From: Tenacibaculum sp.
GTDB taxonomy: Bacteria; Bacteroidota; Bacteroidia; Flavobacteriales; Flavobacteriaceae
Direction: 5' to 3'
Assembly: GCA_018456245.1 (NCBI GenBank)
Contig: JAGYHQ010000002.1
Span: forward strand, 1-64,000
Length of the DNA stretch: 64,000 bases
Shown here: one piece after another, positions 8,157 to 18,276 of the stretch
How the letters are laid out: every line of letters begins with the position of its first letter
Numbering within the stretch: position 1 is the first letter of the stretch
Position numbers and translations under genes: made by a program
The notes under the pieces: generated by a model
The model's database searches: none
The model's input: the letters and a program-made list of their open reading frames with translations, nothing else
Told to the model about the DNA's origin: nothing

Positions 8157-9484
8157 TTAAAATCTTCCATAAATTTAGTGGTGTAATTTCCAGCTATATA
8201 ATCAGGATGATCCATTAATTGCCTGTGGAAAGGAATTGTTGTTTTAACTCCTTCAATTACAAATTCATCTAATGCACGTTTCATTTTATTAATAGCTTCT
8301 TCTCTTGTTTGAGCTTTAACAATTAATTTAGCAATCATTGAGTCATAATTTGGTGGAATGCTATACCCAGCGTATACATGAGTATCCATACGAACTCCAT
8401 GACCACCTGGTGCGTGGAAAACAGATATTTTACCAGGTGAAGGTCTAAAATCATTATAAGGGTCTTCGGCATTAATTCTACATTCTATAGAGTGCATTTC
8501 AGGAATGTAATTTTTTCCAGAAATAGGTACTCCGGCAGCTACCAAAATTTGTTCTCTAATTAAATCATAATCTACAACTTCTTCGGTAATTGGGTGTTCT
8601 ACTTGAATACGAGTATTCATTTCCATAAAATAGAAATTTCTGTGTTTATCAACCAAAAATTCTACAGTACCTGCACCTTCATATTTTATGTATTCAGCAG
8701 CTTTAACGGCAGCTTCTCCCATTTTGTTTCTTAACTCGTCTGTCATGAATGGGGAAGGAGTTTCTTCTGTTAATTTTTGATGACGACGTTGTACCGAGCA
8801 ATCTCTTTCTGATAAATGACAAGCCTTTCCGTAAGCGTCTCCAACAATTTGAATTTCAATATGGCGAGGTTCTTCTATCAGTTTTTCTAAATACATTCCG
8901 TCATTACCAAAAGCAGCCTTTGCTTCTTGGCGAGCAGATTCCCATGCATCTTTTAAATCTTCGGCTTTCCATACGGCACGCATTCCTTTACCACCACCAC
9001 CAGCAGTAGCTTTAAGCATAACAGGGTAACCAGCTTCTTCTGCAAATTTCTTACATTCTTCAAAGTCTTTTAAAATTCCTTCAGAACCAGGGATACAAGG
9101 AACACCAGCAGCAATCATTGTTTCTTTTGCTGTTGCTTTATCTCCCATTCTGTCAATCATATCGGCATTAGGACCTATAAATTTTATTTCATTTTCTTCA
9201 CACAATTTAGAGAATTTAGAATTCTCAGCTAAAAAACCATATCCAGGGTGTATAGCATCAGCATTTGTAATTTCTGCTGCTGCTATAATATTAGCCATTT
9301 TTAAATAAGATTCATTACTTGGTGCAGGACCAATACATACTGCTTCATCAGCAAAACGAACGTGTAAACTTTCAGCATCTGCTTTTGAGTAAATAGCTAC
9401 TGTTTTAATTCCCATTTCTTTACAAGTTCTTATAATTCGTAAAGCAATTTCACCTCTGTTGGCAATTAATATTTTCTTAAACAT
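8135..9484 (-). CDS. accC: biotin carboxylase subunit of acetyl-CoA carboxylase
   Basis: ATP-dependent carboxylation of biotin on the carrier protein, the first half-reaction of fatty-acid synthesis in the cytoplasm. The 449-residue protein shows the full ATP-grasp architecture: biotin carboxylase N-terminal domain ([22 protein letters not shown]), the Gly-rich ATP loop ([12 protein letters not shown]), the catalytic [14 protein letters not shown] motif and the C-terminal RINAEDP region. It lies 71 bases downstream of accB and is almost certainly in the same transcript. Confidence 0.98.
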   Translation of the reverse strand: MFKKILIANRGEIALRIIRTCKEMGIKTVAIYSKADAESLHVRFADEAVCIGPAPSNESYLKMANIIAAAEITNADAIHPGYGFLAENSKFSKLCEENEIKFIGPNADMIDRMGDKATAKETMIAAGVPCIPGSEGILKDFEECKKFAEEAGYPVMLKATAGGGGKGMRAVWKAEDLKDAWESARQEAKAAFGNDGMYLEKLIEEPRHIEIQIVGDAYGKACHLSERDCSVQRRHQKLTEETPSPFMTDELRNKMGEAAVKAAEYIKYEGAGTVEFLVDKHRNFYFMEMNTRIQVEHPITEEVVDYDLIREQILVAAGVPISGKNYIPEMHSIECRINAEDPYNDFRPSPGKISVFHAPGGHGVRMDTHVYAGYSIPPNYDSMIAKLIVKAQTREEAINKMKRALDEFVIEGVKTTIPFHRQLMDHPDYIAGNYTTKFMEDFKMEEERN

Positions 9485-9555
9485 ATTTTTTAGTTTATGT
9501 ATTTATTGAATATAGTAATTTGTGTGTTAGGTTATAATACCTTTTAAACTTAAAA

Positions 9556-10041
9556 TTATGAAGGGTCAACTAAAAATAAAGGTTGATCAAATTCAACAGG
9601 AGTAGAATCATCAACTAATATTTTAATAATTTTACCAGATACTTCTGATTCTATTTCATTAAATAATTTCATTGCTTCAATAATACAAACAGTATCTCCT
9701 GTATTTATTGTACTTCCTACTTCTACGAAAACAGGTTTGTCTGGTGAAGGTTTACGATAAAAAGTACCTATGATAGGAGATTTAATTGTTATATATTTTG
9801 AATCTTCATCTTGAGTTTCCGCTTCTGTTGGTTGAGCCAGATTATTCTGTATAGGATGTGCTTGTACAGTAGGAATATGAGCTTGTGTTAAAGGTGCTGT
9901 TTGTACAATAGTTGTTGTTTCGCTTTTGGAAGCATCACCTGTTTTAATGGTAATTTTAATGTCTTCCATTTCTAATTTTACCTCACTAGCTCCTGATTTA
10001 GCAACGAATTTAATAAGGCTTTGAATTTCTTTAATATCCAT
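9556..10041 (-). CDS. accB: biotin carboxyl carrier protein of acetyl-CoA carboxylase
   Basis: Carries biotin between the carboxylase and the carboxyltransferase. The 161-residue protein has an N-terminal helical dimerisation part, a Thr/Gln/Pro-rich flexible linker (about residues 40-80) and the lipoyl/biotinyl domain with the biotinylated Lys in EAMKLFNEI. Upstream on the minus strand a TATTTTTG box lies at 10160-10153, a possible promoter separate from rpmF, which ends in its own terminator. In many Flavobacteriaceae fabH sits between rpmF and accB; it is absent here. Confidence 0.97.
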   Translation of the reverse strand: MDIKEIQSLIKFVAKSGASEVKLEMEDIKITIKTGDASKSETTTIVQTAPLTQAHIPTVQAHPIQNNLAQPTEAETQDEDSKYITIKSPIIGTFYRKPSPDKPVFVEVGSTINTGDTVCIIEAMKLFNEIESEVSGKIIKILVDDSTPVEFDQPLFLVDPS

Positions 10042-10213
10042 ATTATTTTTAATTTTCTTTATTGTTTTTTAAACAATATGTGTGTTTTAAATTTTTAGTT
10101 TATTTTTAATGAAAAATGTTTATAAAATCATTTTCTGCTAAAAATTAACTTTCAAAAATAGTGAAAAAATACTCAAATTTCATTCAAAAAAGAGTAAAAA
10201 CAGTTGTTTTTGT

Positions 10214-10251
10214 TTTAAAAAAACAAAAAATCCCTCAAAAAGAGAGATTTT
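10214..10251 (-). terminator. intrinsic terminator after rpmF
   Basis: On the minus strand AAAATCTCTC (from 10251) pairs with GAGGGATTTT (to 10227) around a TTTTT loop, with one G-U pair, and a long U run follows down to about 10214. It separates the rpmF operon from accB. Confidence 0.75.
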
Positions 10252-10273
10252 AAGTTTTTCCTATAAGTGTATT

Positions 10274-10471
10274 TTATACTTCTTCAGCTACTGTATTGTC
10301 TAATACAACTTGCCCTCTGTAATATAATTTACCTTCATGCCAGTGAGCTCTGTGGTATAAATGAGCTTCACCTGTAGTAGGATCTTTTGCTATTTGAGGA
10401 ACAGAAGCCTTATAATGAGTTCTTCTTTTGTCTCTTCTAGTTTTAGATATTTTTCTCTTTGGATGTGCCAT
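10274..10471 (-). CDS. rpmF: ribosomal protein L32
   Basis: Small basic 65-residue protein of the large ribosomal subunit, starting [20 protein letters not shown], which is the typical L32 start. The zinc-binding cysteines of some L32 forms are absent and replaced ([16 protein letters not shown]), as in other Bacteroidota. It follows the DUF177 gene by one base and is followed by a clear terminator. Confidence 0.97.
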   Translation of the reverse strand: MAHPKRKISKTRRDKRRTHYKASVPQIAKDPTTGEAHLYHRAHWHEGKLYYRGQVVLDNTVAEEV

Positions 10472-10472
10472 T

Positions 10473-11018
10473 TTACGTGTTTTTTCCTGTTATTAAATCC
10501 TTTAATTTATCCCATCTTGGGTCTGTTGAGTTTGTTTCTTCAACAGATTTTTCTTTTTTTACTTCTAATTCTTTCAATTTCTTTAAAGTTTCATTTTCTA
10601 AAGTGCCATCGGCTACTTTTGGATGAATTCTTTTTATTGGAACTGATAACACAATTAATTCATAAATATATTGTGCAATATTAACTTTATAAGAGTCATA
10701 AGGAATTATTAAAATATCCTCATTGTCATCGTTAAATTCATCTCCAAATTTAATAATTAATGGTAGTGTACCATTAATTTCTTGTTCAAATGGCTCATTA
10801 GTAAGGTCGCAAAAAACGTTTACTGAACCTGTTGCTGTAAAATCAACCTCTAATAATGTAGGTTTTTTTACAAGATTAACTACAACAGTAACATTTGAAT
10901 CATTAAATTCATCAAATTGAAAAACTTCAAAGAACTTTTTATCAATATGATATTCAAATGTATGACTTCCATCTTTTAAACCTATAAACGGTATATCAAA
11001 ATCTTTTAAGTCTTTCAT
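10473..11018 (-). CDS. DUF177/YceD family protein
   Basis: Members of this family sit next to rpmF across bacteria and are linked to 23S rRNA or ribosome maturation. The protein has the expected layout: N-terminal beta-rich part ([21 protein letters not shown]), a central conserved region around [18 protein letters not shown], and a charged C-terminus with [11 protein letters not shown] prefer the ATG at 11018 ([11 protein letters not shown]); an in-frame ATG at 11027 and TTG at 11030 are alternatives. It is probably co-transcribed with rpmF. Confidence 0.88.
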   Translation of the reverse strand: MKDLKDFDIPFIGLKDGSHTFEYHIDKKFFEVFQFDEFNDSNVTVVVNLVKKPTLLEVDFTATGSVNVFCDLTNEPFEQEINGTLPLIIKFGDEFNDDNEDILIIPYDSYKVNIAQYIYELIVLSVPIKRIHPKVADGTLENETLKKLKELEVKKEKSVEETNSTDPRWDKLKDLITGKNT

Positions 11019-11092
11019 CTTCAACATCAAATTTGAGCTTGCAAATATAATAAAAATGTTATTTGCAACAATATTTTATACTAAAAATAAAT

Positions 11093-12127
11093 TTATTTTT
11101 TTTGTAAAGCGTTTAATTTTAACGTTTCATACTCTTTTCTGTTTCTAAAAATATCTAACGCACTGTATAATGCTTCTTTAAAAGATGTTATATTCGCTAT
11201 GTTTTTACCTGTTATATCATAACCTATTCCGTGATCTGGGGAAGTTCTTATTTTATCTAACCCTGCTGTAAAATTAACTCCATAACCAAAGGATAAAGCC
11301 TTAAACGGAGCTAAACCTTGGTCGTGATACATGGCTAAAACACCATCAAATTGTTTGTAAGTTTCTGAGCCGAAGAAACCATCAGAAGAATAAGGACCAA
11401 ATACTAATTTACCTGTTTCCCTTATTTCTTTAATAGTTGGTTTTACTATTTTATCATCTTCATCGCCTATAACACCATTATCTCCACAATGGGGGTTTAA
11501 TCCTAAAACTGCAATTTTTGGTTTATTTATATTAAAATCTTGTATTAATGATTTATGCATAATTTCAACCTTGTTTTTAATAAGGCTTGGAGTTATGGTC
11601 TCAGCTACTTTTGATATAGGAATATGTCCTGTAATTAAACCAATACGTAATTCATTCGTCATTAAAATCATTAAACTTTCTCCGTTTAAGTTTGCTTCTA
11701 AATACTCGGTATGTCCTGCAAAATTAAACTCACTAGATTGTATGTTGTCTTTATTGATAGGAGCAGTTAAAAGAACGTCAATTTTGTTTTCTTTTAGTGC
11801 TGTAACAGAAGAAGAAAGTGATTTTAAGGCGTATTTCCCCCCCTCTTTTGTTGATGCTCCTAAATCTATTTTAACATCTTCTTTCCAAATATTAAATAAA
11901 TTCACTTTTCCTTCAATAATATTATCTAATGAACTAATACCGTTAATGTTTACCTCTAAATCTAATGCTTTTTTGTGGTAAGAAATAACTTTGTTTGCGC
12001 CAAATAAAACAGGGGTGCAAAATTCTAAAATTCTTTTATCTTTAAATGTTTTTAAAATAACTTCTAATCCTATTCCATTAATATCCCCTATTGATATTCC
12101 GACAATAATTTTTTTTGATTTTTCCAT
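11093..12127 (-). CDS. pdxA: 4-hydroxythreonine-4-phosphate dehydrogenase
   Basis: NAD-dependent enzyme of pyridoxal phosphate synthesis that oxidises 4-phosphohydroxythreonine. In 344 residues I see the N-terminal GISIGDINGIGLEV, the metal-binding region with AGHTEYLE, GLNPHCGD and the signature AMYHDQGLAPFKAL near the C-terminus, then TSPDHGIGYDITGK. Metal ligands are the His in GHTE, in YHDQG and in SPDHG. It is divergent from ribE, with only 57 bp between the starts. Confidence 0.97.
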   Translation of the reverse strand: MEKSKKIIVGISIGDINGIGLEVILKTFKDKRILEFCTPVLFGANKVISYHKKALDLEVNINGISSLDNIIEGKVNLFNIWKEDVKIDLGASTKEGGKYALKSLSSSVTALKENKIDVLLTAPINKDNIQSSEFNFAGHTEYLEANLNGESLMILMTNELRIGLITGHIPISKVAETITPSLIKNKVEIMHKSLIQDFNINKPKIAVLGLNPHCGDNGVIGDEDDKIVKPTIKEIRETGKLVFGPYSSDGFFGSETYKQFDGVLAMYHDQGLAPFKALSFGYGVNFTAGLDKIRTSPDHGIGYDITGKNIANITSFKEALYSALDIFRNRKEYETLKLNALQKK

Positions 12128-12184
12128 TTATACTTATCTAAAATTGTATTTTTGATGACAGTAAAAGTAATTAAAATTTAGATA

Positions 12185-12769
12185 ATGTTTACAGGTATTG
12201 TTGAAACTCTTGGAAAAATTAAAAAACTTGAAGAGAAAAAAGGTAATTTACACATAACAGTTAAAAGCTCAATAACAAATGAATTGAAGATTGACCAAAG
12301 TGTTGCTCATAATGGGGTTTGCTTAACAGTTGTTGATATTAAAAATGACGAATACACAGTTACTGCAATAAAAGAAACATTAGAAAAAACAAACCTTAAT
12401 GATTTAAACCTTGATGATGAAATTAACTTGGAAAGAGGAATGAAATTGGGTGATAGGTTAGATGGACATATAGTACAAGGGCATATTGACGGAACAGGAA
12501 TTTGTAAATTAATAAAAAAAGAGGAGGGAAGTACTATTTTTACTTTTGAATATAATTCAACAAATAATAATGTAACGATAGAAAAGGGTTCAATAACAGT
12601 AAATGGGGTTAGTTTAACTGTTGTTAATTCAAAAAATAATGAATTTAGTGTGGCTATTATTCCTTATACTTTTGAAAATACCACTTTTAAGAATTTACAA
12701 GTTGGAACAAAAGTAAATTTGGAGTTTGATGTTATTGGTAAATATGTTTCTCGTTTAATGAATTTGTAA
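12185..12769 (+). CDS. ribE: riboflavin synthase, alpha chain
   Basis: Converts two molecules of 6,7-dimethyl-8-ribityllumazine to riboflavin and a pyrimidine. The 194 residues form the two typical lumazine-binding repeats: MFTGIVETLGKIK with VAHNGVCLTVV in the first, HIVQGHIDGTG with GSITVNGVSLTVV in the second. A short C-terminal helix follows. It starts divergently from pdxA, an arrangement shared with other Flavobacteriia. Confidence 0.96.
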   Translation: MFTGIVETLGKIKKLEEKKGNLHITVKSSITNELKIDQSVAHNGVCLTVVDIKNDEYTVTAIKETLEKTNLNDLNLDDEINLERGMKLGDRLDGHIVQGHIDGTGICKLIKKEEGSTIFTFEYNSTNNNVTIEKGSITVNGVSLTVVNSKNNEFSVAIIPYTFENTTFKNLQVGTKVNLEFDVIGKYVSRLMNL

Positions 12770-12879
12770 TTCAACATAATTCTAACGTTATTAGCTTTAA
12801 AATTTGTTTTTATTAATAGTTTTGTAGCTTTAGATTAGAAAAATTATTTAGATAATATTAAGTTTTTATATAAAAATAC

Positions 12880-12887
12880 TACATTTG
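12880..12887 (+). promoter_or_regulatory. possible -7 box for the rhodanese gene
   Basis: TACATTTG fits TAnnTTTG and lies 28 bases before the ATG at 12915. A second fit, TAGTTTTG, lies at 12817-12824. Neither has a TTG at the canonical spacing, so this is only a candidate. Confidence 0.3.
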
Positions 12888-12914
12888 TTACGGTTATAAA
12901 AAATAAATAACATA

Positions 12915-13226
12915 ATGGGGTTATTGGATTTATTATTTAATAGAAAAGGAATGACAGAAAAAATTAAAGAATATCTTGAAAAGGGTGCAGTTATATTAGA
13001 TGTGCGTAACGCAGATGAGTGGAATAATGGTCATAGTAAAGGGGCAAAATTAATAACATTATCAACCGTTTCAGCAAGAGTTGACGAAATTAAAAGTTGG
13101 AAGAAACCTGTAATTGCTGTATGTGCAAGTGGAGGACGTAGTGGGCAAGCCACAAAGTTTTTAGAAAGCCAAGAAATTGATGTTATTAATGGAGGTGCTT
13201 GGCAAAATGTTGACCAATTTTTATAA
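12915..13226 (+). CDS. single-domain rhodanese-like protein
   Basis: Small sulfurtransferase of 103 residues with the rhodanese fold. The strand-turn VILDVRNADEWNNGHSKGA and the active loop CASGGRSGQA carry the catalytic Cys, followed by the Gly-rich end VINGGAWQNV. No signal peptide, so it is cytoplasmic. It probably moves sulfane sulfur to thiol acceptors. The physiological partner cannot be read from the neighbours, as it is a single gene converging on the GSCFA gene. Confidence 0.9.
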   Translation: MGLLDLLFNRKGMTEKIKEYLEKGAVILDVRNADEWNNGHSKGAKLITLSTVSARVDEIKSWKKPVIAVCASGGRSGQATKFLESQEIDVINGGAWQNVDQFL

Positions 13227-13229
13227 AAA

Positions 13230-14171
13230 TTAAAAATTAATAAAGGGGAATTTTTTTAAAAGTTCCTCTTTCTTTTTATTTATATCGTTAATAAATTTAA
13301 GATGTTGTTCTGAATTAGGATTAAATGGGCGATGAGATAGTCCTTTTTGTATAGTTTCTATTTCTTTACGAATATCTTCTTCTAAACTTGTTAACCAAAC
13401 CTCACTAAATTTTTGCCAAATATAATTAATTGCTGTTGTATTTGGGTGGAGCATATCTTCGGCATAAAAACGATAATCTCGTAATTCGTCCATTATAATT
13501 TCGTAACTTGGAAAATAATTGATGTTTTTACCAATTACTTGATGAATTGCAGAAATTAAATGTGATTTACTACGTTGGTTTTCAATAAATCCGTCTTTTA
13601 TATGACGAATTGGGGAAACAGTATAAATAATAGTAATATTTTTATTTACAGAATGAATTAGCCTGTTTATATTATTTAAACTTTTTGTAATTTCGCCTAT
13701 TGAAAGAATTTCTTTTGAAAATTCTTTTTGTGGAACTTTATGGCAATTTGCTACTATTTTATTAGTTTTTAAATGTTTGTAAACCCAAGAAGTACCAAGA
13801 CTAATAATTAAATGAGTTAAATTATTTAGTTGGTTATTTGTTGAGGTTATATTATCATTTAAATTTTTTAATAATTGATTTTTATCAGTACAACTTAAAC
13901 CGGAATGAGCATAAAATGAATGCCAACATTCATTATGATAAAAAACTTCATTTTCTGAAAATTCTTTTTGTTTTACACTATTTGAAATAAACTCTTCAAT
14001 AGCTTTTGGGTTGAATAAAATACCAAATGGATTTATATTTACATTAAATTTAAGATACTTAAATTTACTACCAATATTTTCTGAAAAACACGAACCTAGC
14101 ATTAATAAGTTAGACTTATAATTTATTTGATTTTTAGCTTTCTTTAGTGGTATTTTGGTTGTAAAATCCAT
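13230..14171 (-). CDS. GSCFA-domain protein
   Basis: The family is named after the motif seen here as LMLGSCFSENIG and is related to SGNH/GDSL hydrolases. Other family blocks are NINPFGILFNP, HNECWHSFYAHSG, LIISLGTSWVY, TVSPIRHIKDGF and the end part with DYRFYAEDMLHPN, where Asp and His complete a likely Ser-Asp-His site. The substrate is unknown, and a role in acyl-ester hydrolysis is only inferred. It lies 20 bases downstream of alaS and is probably co-transcribed. Confidence 0.9.
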   Translation of the reverse strand: MDFTTKIPLKKAKNQINYKSNLLMLGSCFSENIGSKFKYLKFNVNINPFGILFNPKAIEEFISNSVKQKEFSENEVFYHNECWHSFYAHSGLSCTDKNQLLKNLNDNITSTNNQLNNLTHLIISLGTSWVYKHLKTNKIVANCHKVPQKEFSKEILSIGEITKSLNNINRLIHSVNKNITIIYTVSPIRHIKDGFIENQRSKSHLISAIHQVIGKNINYFPSYEIIMDELRDYRFYAEDMLHPNTTAINYIWQKFSEVWLTSLEEDIRKEIETIQKGLSHRPFNPNSEQHLKFINDINKKKEELLKKFPFINF

Positions 14172-14191
14172 AAATTTTTACAAATAATTAT

Positions 14192-16807
14192 CTATTTTTT
14201 GACCATTAAAATAGCTTGTTGTAAAGCTTCTTCAATTCCAGCAGGATTTTTACCACCAGCAGTAGCAAAAAATGGTTGTCCACCACCGCCACCATTAATA
14301 AATTTTCCTAATTCACGAATTACGGTTCCAGCATTATAATCTTTTTCTTTTGCTAACTCTTTGTTTATGAAGCAACTTAATATTGCTTTTCCGTTTTGTT
14401 CAGATGCTAAAACTACGTATAAATTTTCAACTTCACCACCTAATTCAAATAATAAATTTTTTATACTACCAGCATCTAAATCTACTTTTTCAGCAATAAA
14501 ATTAACTCCGTTTATATTTTTAATTTTATTTTTTAATTCGCCTTTCATCCCTTTAGCTTTGTCTTTCAACAGTTGTTCTATCTGTTTTTTTAGAGATGAA
14601 TTTTCATCTTGTAATGAAGATACTGTTTTAACAATGTCTTTTGGGTTTTTAAGTAATTGTTTTATTTCTGAATAATCTTTTTCAATTTCTTCAAAATAAT
14701 TACCAACTGCTATATTTGTGATTGCTTCAATTCTTCGTATTCCTGATGCAACAGCACTTTCTGATTTTATTTTAAAATACCAAATATCATTAGTTTGTTT
14801 TACGTGAGTTCCACCACATAATTCAACAGATTTACCAAATTTAACCATACGAACGCTATCGCCATATTTTTCACCAAATAAGGCAATTGCACCTTCATTA
14901 ATGGCTTGTTGCATTGGTATATTTCGTTTTTCTTCTAATTTTATGTTTTCACGAATACGGGCATTTACAAAATCTTCAATTTCTTTTAATTTATCTTGTT
15001 CAACTTTTGAAAAATGAGAAAAATCAAAACGCAAATGTTTTGTGTTTACTAATGAACCTTTTTGCTCTACGTGAGTTCCTAAAATAGTTCTTAATGCTTG
15101 GTGTAATAAGTGAGTTGCTGAATGGTTACTTGCAGATAATTGTCTGAACTCTTCATTTACAACAGCCTTAAAAGTTTCATTTAAGTTTTTAGGAAGATTT
15201 TTTGCAAAATGGATAATTACATTATTTTCTTTCTTTGTATCAGTAATATGAATAACGTCTCCATTAGCTGTTTCTAAAAATCCTTTATCTCCAATTTGTC
15301 CACCACCTTCAGGATAAAAAGGAGTCATATTAAATACTAATTGGTATTGTTCTCCGTCTTTTTTAGAAGTAACTTTTCTATATTTTGTTAGTTTTACATT
15401 AGCTTTAAGAATGTCATAACCAATAAATTCTTCAACTTCATCATCAATTAATACAGTCCAATCACTAGTGTCAATAGCTGATGCAGAGCGTGAACGTTCT
15501 TTTTGTTTTTGCATTTCAGAAGCAAATTCTTCTTCGTTAATAGAAAAACCTTGTTCGCGTGCAATTAGTTGGGTTAAATCTAAAGGAAAACCATAAGTAT
15601 CATATAGTTCAAAGGCTTTTTTACCTGAAATTACATTTTCTTTAGTGTTTTTAATAATAGTATCTAATAACAATAATCCTTGGTCTAAAGTTCTTAAGAA
15701 AGATGCTTCTTCTTCTTTAATTACATTATTTATAAGGGTTTCTTGCCTTTTAATTTCAGGGAAAGCATCTCCCATTTGATTGCTTAATGTTTCAACTAAT
15801 TTATATATAAAAGGTTCTTTTTTATTTAAAAAAGTAAAACCATAACGTATTGCTCTACGTAAAATTCTTCTAATTACATAACCAGCACCATTGTTACTTG
15901 GTAATTGCCCATCAGCAATTGCGAAAGCAACAGCACGGATATGGTCAGCAATTACACGTATAGCGACATCATTTTTATCATTTTCACCATATTTATTATT
16001 GGTAATAGTTTCAATTTCTCTAATTAAAGGTGTGAAAACATCAGTATCATAGTTAGATTGAACATTTTGTAATATCATGCATAAACGTTCAAATCCCATA
16101 CCTGTATCAATGTGTTTTGCAGGTAATTCTTCTAAGCTTCCATTGGCCTTACGGTTATATTGCATAAATACTAAATTCCACACTTCTACTACTTGTGGAT
16201 GATCCATATTTACCAATGATTTTCCATTAATTTTAGCTTTTTCTTCTGAAGAACGTATATCTACATGAATTTCAGAGCAAGGTCCACAAGGTCCTTGTTC
16301 GCCCATTTCCCAAAAATTATCTTTTTTATTTCCTTTTAAAATTCGGTCTTCACTAATATGTTGTTTCCAAAGGTCATAAGCCTCTGTATCCATTTGTAAA
16401 CCGTCTTTTTCATCTCCTTCAAAAACGGTTACATATAAAATATCTTTAGGTATTTTGTAAATTTCAGTTAATAATTCCCAAGCCCAAGCAATTGCTTCTT
16501 TTTTAAAATAATCACCAAATGACCAGTTTCCTAACATTTCAAACATGGTGTGGTGATATGTATCATAACCCACTTCCTCTAAATCATTATGTTTACCAGA
16601 TACGCGTAAACATTTTTGTGAATTAGAAATACGATTGTTTTTTGGTGTAGCATTTCCTAAAAAATATTCTTTTAATGGTGCCATACCTGAATTTGTAAAC
16701 ATTAAAGTAGGATCATTTTTTAACACCATCGGTGCTGATGGAATTATATCATGTTGTTTAGATTTAAAAAATTCTAAAAAACGAGTACGTATTTCTTGAG
16801 ATTTCAT
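14192..16807 (-). CDS. alaS: alanyl-tRNA synthetase
   Basis: Class II synthetase that charges tRNA-Ala and hydrolyses mischarged Ser/Gly. The 871 residues hold the catalytic domain ([46 protein letters not shown]), the tRNA-recognition helices, the editing domain with the zinc motif [12 protein letters not shown] and CGGTHV, then the C-Ala domain ending in [15 protein letters not shown]. The gene starts opposite the M23 peptidase gene, with a palindrome in the shared upstream region. Confidence 0.98.
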   Translation of the reverse strand: MKSQEIRTRFLEFFKSKQHDIIPSAPMVLKNDPTLMFTNSGMAPLKEYFLGNATPKNNRISNSQKCLRVSGKHNDLEEVGYDTYHHTMFEMLGNWSFGDYFKKEAIAWAWELLTEIYKIPKDILYVTVFEGDEKDGLQMDTEAYDLWKQHISEDRILKGNKKDNFWEMGEQGPCGPCSEIHVDIRSSEEKAKINGKSLVNMDHPQVVEVWNLVFMQYNRKANGSLEELPAKHIDTGMGFERLCMILQNVQSNYDTDVFTPLIREIETITNNKYGENDKNDVAIRVIADHIRAVAFAIADGQLPSNNGAGYVIRRILRRAIRYGFTFLNKKEPFIYKLVETLSNQMGDAFPEIKRQETLINNVIKEEEASFLRTLDQGLLLLDTIIKNTKENVISGKKAFELYDTYGFPLDLTQLIAREQGFSINEEEFASEMQKQKERSRSASAIDTSDWTVLIDDEVEEFIGYDILKANVKLTKYRKVTSKKDGEQYQLVFNMTPFYPEGGGQIGDKGFLETANGDVIHITDTKKENNVIIHFAKNLPKNLNETFKAVVNEEFRQLSASNHSATHLLHQALRTILGTHVEQKGSLVNTKHLRFDFSHFSKVEQDKLKEIEDFVNARIRENIKLEEKRNIPMQQAINEGAIALFGEKYGDSVRMVKFGKSVELCGGTHVKQTNDIWYFKIKSESAVASGIRRIEAITNIAVGNYFEEIEKDYSEIKQLLKNPKDIVKTVSSLQDENSSLKKQIEQLLKDKAKGMKGELKNKIKNINGVNFIAEKVDLDAGSIKNLLFELGGEVENLYVVLASEQNGKAILSCFINKELAKEKDYNAGTVIRELGKFINGGGGGQPFFATAGGKNPAGIEEALQQAILMVKK

Positions 16808-16840
16808 ATTGCTTTTTTGATGAAAATTATTGTTAAATAA

Positions 16841-16882
16841 ATTATAAACTAAAACTTAGTTTATAATTTTTTTATAGTTTTG
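16841..16882 (+). promoter_or_regulatory. palindrome and -7 box between alaS and the M23 gene
   Basis: ATTATAAACTAA (16841-16852) and TTAGTTTATAAT (16856-16867) form a perfect 12-bp inverted repeat around three bases, then a T run, then TAGTTTTG at 16875-16882, a fit to the flavobacterial -7 box facing the M23 gene. It could be an operator or an early terminator-like hairpin; it lies upstream of both divergent genes, which favours regulation. Confidence 0.4.
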
Positions 16883-16952
16883 CGTTAATATTTATGTTTT
16901 TGGTAGTTTTTAAAAATTACCAAAGCCACAAAAATAATACAATTAACCATTT

Positions 16953-17921
16953 ATGGCAAAGGTAAAATATTATTATGATCCAGAAACTCTTTCTTATAGA
17001 AAGATTAAAGTTAGAAAACGAGATAAATTAAAAAATACTTTGGTTGGTGTTTTGGGTGTATTGTTTGTTGGTTTTATGGGGTTTGTTATTTTAAGTATGT
17101 TTATGACTTCACCAAAAGAAAGAAAACAAAAACGAGAACTTGAAAATTTAAAATTGCATTATGAGTTATTGTCTAAAAGATTAAAAGAATCTTCACAGGT
17201 ATTAGCAGATTTACAAGAAAGAGATAATAATATTTATAGAATGTATTTTGAAGCCAATCCAATACCCGAAGAACAAAGAAAAGCTGGTTTTGGTGGAGTT
17301 AATAGATATAAAAATTTAGAGGGATTTGATAATAGTGAAATGATAAAGAATGTTACTAAAGATTTAGATATTTTATCAAAACAAATGGTAGTACAATCAA
17401 AATCATTAGATGAAATAGTAGCTTTAGCCAAGGAAAAAGAGCAAATGTTAGTGTCAATTCCAGCAATTCAGCCAATTAAAAAACAAGATTTAAACCGTAT
17501 GGCTTCAGGATTTGGTATGCGTATGCATCCAATATTAAAAACTAGGCGTATGCATAATGGTATGGATTTTACAGCTACTACAGGTATTCCTATTTTTGCA
17601 TCTGGAAATGGATTAATAGCAAAGGCTACAAGAAGTGCAACTTTTGGAAAAGTAGTTTATATAAAGCATGGTTACGGTTATGAAACAATTTATGCCCATA
17701 TGAGTAAAATAGCTGTAAGGAAAGGACAAAAAGTAAAACGTGGAGATGTAATAGGGTATGTTGGTAATACAGGGCGTTCAGTTGCCCCACACTTACATTA
17801 TGAAGTACATAAAGACGGAAGACCTGTTAATCCTATATATTATTATTATGGAGATTTAACCCCAGAAGAATTTATAGAAATGCAAAAAGCTTCTCAAGAA
17901 CAAGGACAATCATATGATTAA
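16953..17921 (+). CDS. M23-family peptidase, membrane anchored
   Basis: Probable cell-wall endopeptidase or divisome activator. The 322-residue protein has a basic start, one transmembrane helix (about residues 29-52), a coiled-coil segment (KQKRELENLKLHYELLSKRLKESSQ), then the LytM/M23 domain with the zinc motifs GFGMRMHPILKTRRMHNGMDF and HLHYEVHKDG. The ligand pattern HxxxD plus HxH is intact, so it may be an active zinc peptidase in the periplasm. It is followed 10 bases later by a MerR gene. Confidence 0.92.
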   Translation: MAKVKYYYDPETLSYRKIKVRKRDKLKNTLVGVLGVLFVGFMGFVILSMFMTSPKERKQKRELENLKLHYELLSKRLKESSQVLADLQERDNNIYRMYFEANPIPEEQRKAGFGGVNRYKNLEGFDNSEMIKNVTKDLDILSKQMVVQSKSLDEIVALAKEKEQMLVSIPAIQPIKKQDLNRMASGFGMRMHPILKTRRMHNGMDFTATTGIPIFASGNGLIAKATRSATFGKVVYIKHGYGYETIYAHMSKIAVRKGQKVKRGDVIGYVGNTGRSVAPHLHYEVHKDGRPVNPIYYYYGDLTPEEFIEMQKASQEQGQSYD

Positions 17922-17931
17922 TTAATGATTT

Positions 17932-18264
17932 ATGTATGTAGATTTACCTGATAAAAGATATTATAAAATAGGAGAAGTTGCAGATGCTTTTGGAGTAAAT
18001 ACGTCACTTATACGTTTTTGGGAAAAAGAGTTTGATGTAATTAAACCTAAAAAAAATGCTAAGGGTAATAGAATGTTTACGGTTGAAGATGTAGAAAATT
18101 TTAAGTTGATATATAATTTAGTAAAGGAACGAGGTTATACATTAGAAGGTGCAAAGTTAAAATTAAAACAAAATCCTGATGAACTTTTTGATAAGTCAGA
18201 AATTATAAGTAGATTAGAACGCGTAAAAGCAGAATTAATAAATATTAAAAATAAATTAGAATAA
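17932..18264 (+). CDS. MerR-family transcription regulator
   Basis: A 110-residue protein with the MerR winged-helix domain: YYKIGEVADAFGVNTSLIRFWEKEFDVIKPKKNAKGNRMFTV, followed by a helical dimerisation segment. There is no C-terminal effector domain and no Cys metal site, so it is a short regulator of unknown signal. It lies between the M23 gene and lemA in a tight rightward run and is probably part of that transcript. Confidence 0.9.
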   Translation: MYVDLPDKRYYKIGEVADAFGVNTSLIRFWEKEFDVIKPKKNAKGNRMFTVEDVENFKLIYNLVKERGYTLEGAKLKLKQNPDELFDKSEIISRLERVKAELINIKNKLE

Positions 18265-18276
18265 AAACATAGAATT

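Noticed and set aside
8033..8218. Rightward frame of 61 codons at the accC end
   Set aside because: Overlaps accC and the membrane remnant, with no protein-like pattern.
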